Shown here: one piece after another, positions 60,238 through 64,000 of the stretch
Numbering within the stretch: position 1 is the first letter of the stretch
How the letters are laid out: every line of letters starts with the position of its first letter
NCBI GenBank assembly: GCA_963969495.1
Contig: OZ018322.1
Coordinates: 160,623,348 to 160,687,347, forward strand
DNA from: Ceratothoa steindachneri
Lineage: Eukaryota; Arthropoda; Malacostraca; Isopoda; Cymothoidae
Length of the DNA stretch: 64,000 nt
Reading direction: 5' to 3'
The notes under the pieces: generated by a model
Database searches by the model: none
Seen by the model: the letters and a program-made list of their open reading frames with translations, nothing else
Told to the model about the DNA's origin: nothing
Translations under genes and position numbers: made by a program

Positions 60238-60941
60238 GGCTTATACAAAAATAAAGAGGCACTCACGACCACCATATCAGGCCTAGTATGGGCCACACAA
60301 AAACAAGGACACCACACACGGTTGTGCTACCAAAGATGCACGAGAGCACAACACTCGCGGTAAACCCGCCCTAAGGTACAAAAGGGGTACAACTCTGCCG
60401 GTTGTCTTAGACTAAGTCAATCAATCACAATAACCTTAACTCAGGGTAACCTTAACTCACGGTAACCCAAACTCACGGTAACCCTAACTCACGGTAACCC
60501 TAGCTCACGAAAGCCTTAAATCAGGATTGCTTTAAATTACAATTACCTTAAATAGCAATAGCCATCCGAGACGCACGAAACCGGAAAATAAGTGCACGAA
60601 ATCCACTCTGCTCTTGAACACAACTTTCTTCTCCAAGCACAAAAAAAATAGCCTGTCTTCTGTGAAGAATGAAGGCCTCGACATTGAATTCCACGGAACA
60701 CTAACAAATACGGATCATTCAAAATCCCAATGCTACATCAACATAGAATGAAAATTCTTAACTCCAGACATCAAATGCTTTCTTGTATGACAAAAACGCA
60801 ATAATCTTAATCCAATTTAATATTTAATAAAATAATTACGAGGGAAACTGGCGAATCAAAGTGAATAAAAATTCTAGAATTCCGTTGAATGACGTGTCAG
60901 CCTCAATTAAGCGAACGTAGGTCCCACGATATCACGTCACA
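59806..60941 (-). mobile_element. Second LTR of the Gmr1-like array, shared by units A and A2
   Basis: This begins TGTCACAAAC and ends, by inference, GTCACA at 60941. It matches the interrupted LTR at 51957-54961. It serves as the 5' LTR of unit A and the 3' LTR of unit A2, giving an LTR-internal-LTR-internal layout. It has a shorter (TA)n and fewer 16-bp units than the first LTR. No family B insertion is present. Confidence 0.65.
60195..60234. repeat. (TA)n microsatellite in the second LTR
   Basis: 40 bp of TA, the counterpart of 52339-52424. Confidence 0.95.
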
Positions 60942-61166
60942 GCCCTCGGCAGAAAATAAAGGCAAATTATCAGATATTACGTGTGCCACATATCCTTCCA
61001 CTGAGAATAAATTTACCAATAAAATTTATCTCAGGCACACAGGTTGGATCCTCCAGAATACCTCTATCCAATCTACGATGCTAACCGTACTTAAAAAATC
61101 TGCCCCTAAGTTCTCCTTCTCTTTTATAAATTAAATTTTCATTTTGAAACTTTGTAAGGCTAACGC

Positions 61167-62380
61167 TTACCTCATAACTCGTCCATTCAGGTGCTTACAT
61201 GAGTTGAGATAAACCAAAGGATTATGATCAGTCTGCAATATAACCTGTGCCCCGAATGGATACATTGCATATTTATTTACAGCCCATACAACAGCCAGAC
61301 ATTCCTTTTCAACCACTGAATATCTTGTCTTCCTATCTAGGAGCTTCCTACTGGCATATCTAACCGGGAATGGCTTTCCGTCGAGTTTCTGAAGCAGTAC
61401 TGCTCCAATACCGTAATCGGATGCGTCAGTACGCAGCACAAATGGGCGAGACAGATCTGGAAGAAGGAAAATAGGACTATTTGTCAGCATCGCCTTGAGC
61501 GTGATATATGCCTTTTCTTGTGCCTCATTCCAAGGAATTCTATTTGGCCGACCTTTCCTGGTAAGATCTGTCAGAAGAGTGGCCACTGACGAGCAATTGG
61601 GAATATAGTTCCTGTAGAATCCCGTCAGACCAATGAAGGGCCTTACTTCTTTCTTGGTAGTAGGGCGCTTGGCGCATTTGATCTTCTCGATGTTCATGTT
61701 ATGAAGAGATAGAGTTCCATCTTGAATTTTATGTCCAATGAATTCATTATTGTCACTTGCTATTACACACTTCGAGGGTTTAACTGTCAAGTTGGCTCTC
61801 CGGATTCTATGAAAAACTTCCCGAAGTACTGACATGTGCTGTTCCCAGCCTTCAGTATGAATTACTACATCATCTATATAATTCTCGACATTTTTTAAAC
61901 CTCAAAGCAACTTCTTCATGCAGCGAACAAATGTAGCGCTGGCTTAACCATTCCAAAGGGCATTTTGAGGAATTCAAAACATCCGTCAGGGGTAAGGAAT
62001 GCAGTCTTCTGGATGTCTTCGGGTCGCATAGGTATTTGCCAATATCCTTTGGAGAAATCGAGCTTGCTGAAGAATCTGCTCTTGCTCATCCGAACAAATA
62101 AATCTTCTGGAGCGGTCATGGGCTCTAGATCGAACACAGTAATCCTATTAAGCTTCCTGAAGTCGATACAAATCCTGTTGGAACCATCATTCTTCTTCAC
62201 TATTACTACGGGTGAGGCATATGGCGACGATGATGGCCGAATTACTCCTGCTTTACCCATCTCCCTGATGTTCCTTCTGAGAGATTCTCTAACATTATGA
62301 GGGACTGGATAGGGCTATGATCTTACCGGGGTTTCCGTTGTGAGAAGCACTTGATGCTGAATGAGTGAAGTTGTACCGGG
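61167..62380 (-). pseudogene. Reverse transcriptase and RNase H of element A2 (broken)
   Basis: Counterpart of 55187-56400, with the YIDD box at 61869-61880 and the RNase H TDASDYGIGAVL block. The same frameshift separates 61916-62260 from 61167-61885. One visible protein difference is a leucine for proline in the VFDLEPM segment. Confidence 0.85.
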
Positions 62381-62383
62381 GCA

Positions 62384-63670
62384 TTAAGAAAATATATCTT
62401 CATATTCCTTGAGAAGTTGCTCAGTTTCTCCTATTTGATCCGCAGTGAGCTTACCACCGATCGTAACATCGTCATAAGTTTTATCCGCAAGCATTGCAAC
62501 AGGATTCGGAAACTCGCACGTTCCAACCCCTTGAATTTGATCTTTCTCTATGGGTATAGGCAAGGCTTCAATCACATTGGTGTCTTCTAGGTCTATTGGG
62601 ATCTCATCCCTAGTCTGATATTTCTTTAAGAGATTTATATGGTAGATTTTCTCTTTGCTCCCTACCATGATCCGGTAGTCAGTGCTGGAGCATACTCTTT
62701 CCACCATAAAGGGGCCTTTCCAGTGCATGAGTAATTGTTTTTTTTTAGATGGTGCCAGTAGCAAGACTTGCTCTTCCATAGCGAATGAATGGGGGCGAGC
62801 TATCCGGTCGTAGTAGTGGTTGTGACGCACTTGTGATTTAGAAAACTGTTCTTTGGCCAGCTGCATGGTTTCTTTCAGTGTGTTTTGTAGCTAAAGTACG
62901 TACTGATAACTATATTTGGTTTCGACTTCATCGATATTTGTCGTCTAAAGCTCTGTTAGTATTTGCATGGGGCCTCGTATCGTTTTTCCATAAAGAATTT
63001 CAAATGGGTAAAATCCCGTCGATTCTTGGGGAACTTTACGGTACGCAAACAGGAGAGGGTTAATATATCGATGCCACTGGCGAGGTTTCTCTTGGCAAAG
63101 TTTTCTCAGCACGCGCTTCTGGGTGCCATTGAATCTCTCCACGAGCCTGTTACACATGGGGTGGTAGGGCATTGTCGTAAGCTGACGAATACTGAGTAGT
63201 CTTGAGACTTCTCTCATTCACGTGGAAACAAACTGGGTCCCAATGTCACTTAAAATTTCTTCAGGAATTCCAACCCGACTAAAAATGTCAATAAGTGCTT
63301 CGGCAACGGTTTCTGAGTCGATGTTCTTCAGGGGCACTGCCTCAGGGTACCGGCTGCCGTAGTCAACGAGAGTTAGTATATATCGGTGTCCAGCTTCAGA
63401 AGAAGGATGTATAATCCCTATCAAGTCGATGGCTACTCTCTTAAAGGGCGCATCTATCAGTGGCATATTTCCAATTAGCGCTCTGGGTATGCTTCCTCTT
63501 GATACATTCTTCTGGCATGCATCACATGATCTGCAGTAACGGGCCACGTCTCCTCCAATTCCGGGCCAATAAAAATTTGATAGTATCCGGTCCAATGTCT
63601 TTTTGGTTCCAAGATGTCCCCCAGAGATGGAATCGTGTGCAATTTCCATTACCTGCTGCCTCAATTGAGC
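62384..63670 (-). pseudogene. Integrase of element A2 (broken)
   Basis: Counterpart of 56404-57690: the zinc-binding and core part at 63218-63664, the rest of the core with the catalytic glutamate at 62945-63217, and the C-terminal domain with the linker to reverse transcriptase at 62384-62866. The same internal stops are present. Confidence 0.87.
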
Positions 63671-63837
63671 CAGGACACATACTTGATGAATCTCTTCGCT
63701 AATGTTCTTACTTCTGGGAAGATAAATCCTGTATACAATCCCGTTTTTGATCGCATATGATGACGCATTGTCACGTTTGGAAGATGGAATTTCCTTAAAA
63801 AAAAATTGAATGCCTCGTTGGCTTCTTGAAGTTTAAT

Positions 63838-64000
63838 TCATTCTTCTCGGAACACTTTTTTGTGACCTTTGCTCCCAGGTACAATTAAAGGGTTCTTATT
63901 TGTAGTTACTTGGGCCTGGTCTCTCGTTGTTACCGCACAACTCTCTTGCCATTTGCGGGCAGGACTATCAGCAGGGAGAGCCCCGGGGATATTTCCAATC
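63838..64000 (-). pseudogene. Linker and protease end of element A2, partial
   Basis: Counterpart of 57858-58020. Only the basic linker after the protease is inside the window. Confidence 0.7.

Larger units (their letters stand above)
60942..64000 (-). mobile_element. Gmr1-like LTR retrotransposon, unit A2 (partial at window edge)
   Basis: This repeats 54962-58020 with a constant offset of 5,980 bp and only a handful of base differences (for example near 62127, 62669, 62819, 63433 and 63466). It runs off the right edge within the protease region. It has the same stops and frameshifts as unit A, so the two are copies of one already damaged element. Confidence 0.9.

Overview
The window looks like repeat-dense, gene-poor nuclear DNA from an invertebrate animal. 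I infer an arthropod, possibly a crustacean or chelicerate, from the retroelement types, but no host gene confirms this. I found no rRNA gene, bacterial operon or CRISPR array, and no convincing host protein-coding gene. Almost everything that can be named is a retroelement or a tandem repeat.

Positions 1-16008 are a stack of copies of one family of non-LTR (LINE-like) retrotransposons, all on the minus strand. The full element is about 6.95 kb: a 5' UTR of about 530 nt; an ORF1 of about 818 codons with three CCHC zinc knuckles; an ORF2 of about 1,280 codons with an APE-type endonuclease, a reverse transcriptase with YVDD, an RNase H and a C-terminal CCHC motif; a short hairpin-bearing 3' UTR; and a poly(A) tail seen as a T-run at the left end. 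Copy L1 (568-7519) sits inside the 5' UTR of copy L0 (1-567 plus 7533-7731) with a 12-13 bp target-site duplication (TSD). Copies L2 (7779-9056) and L3 (9057-15945) follow, with a 47-bp ORF2 scrap between L0 and L2 and a UTR scrap after L3.

Positions 16009-27129 are mostly AT-rich DNA with no recognisable gene. They hold an AT-rich minisatellite, a tRNA-like segment, a solo LTR (family B, 25077-26340) with a 5-bp TSD, and a 176-bp tandem duplication.

Positions 27130-48180 are one satellite array with a unit of about 59 bp. Two further copies of the same non-LTR family split it: old, decayed L5 (27472-34306) and young L4 (36124-43081). Both have TSDs, and removing either restores the satellite phase.

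Positions 48181-51956 contain GC-rich duplicated DNA, an imperfect inverted repeat of about 1 kb and a possible promoter with a splice donor. Positions 51957-64000 hold two head-to-tail units, with a 5,980-bp offset, of a minus-strand Ty3/gypsy-type LTR retrotransposon. Its pol order is protease - integrase - reverse transcriptase - RNase H, the Gmr1-like order, with integrase ahead of reverse transcriptase. Its left LTR is interrupted by a second family B LTR insertion (52439-54141).

Every retroelement copy seen in full carries stops or frameshifts. In the LINE copies several of these are single-base changes in homopolymer runs, so some could be assembly errors.
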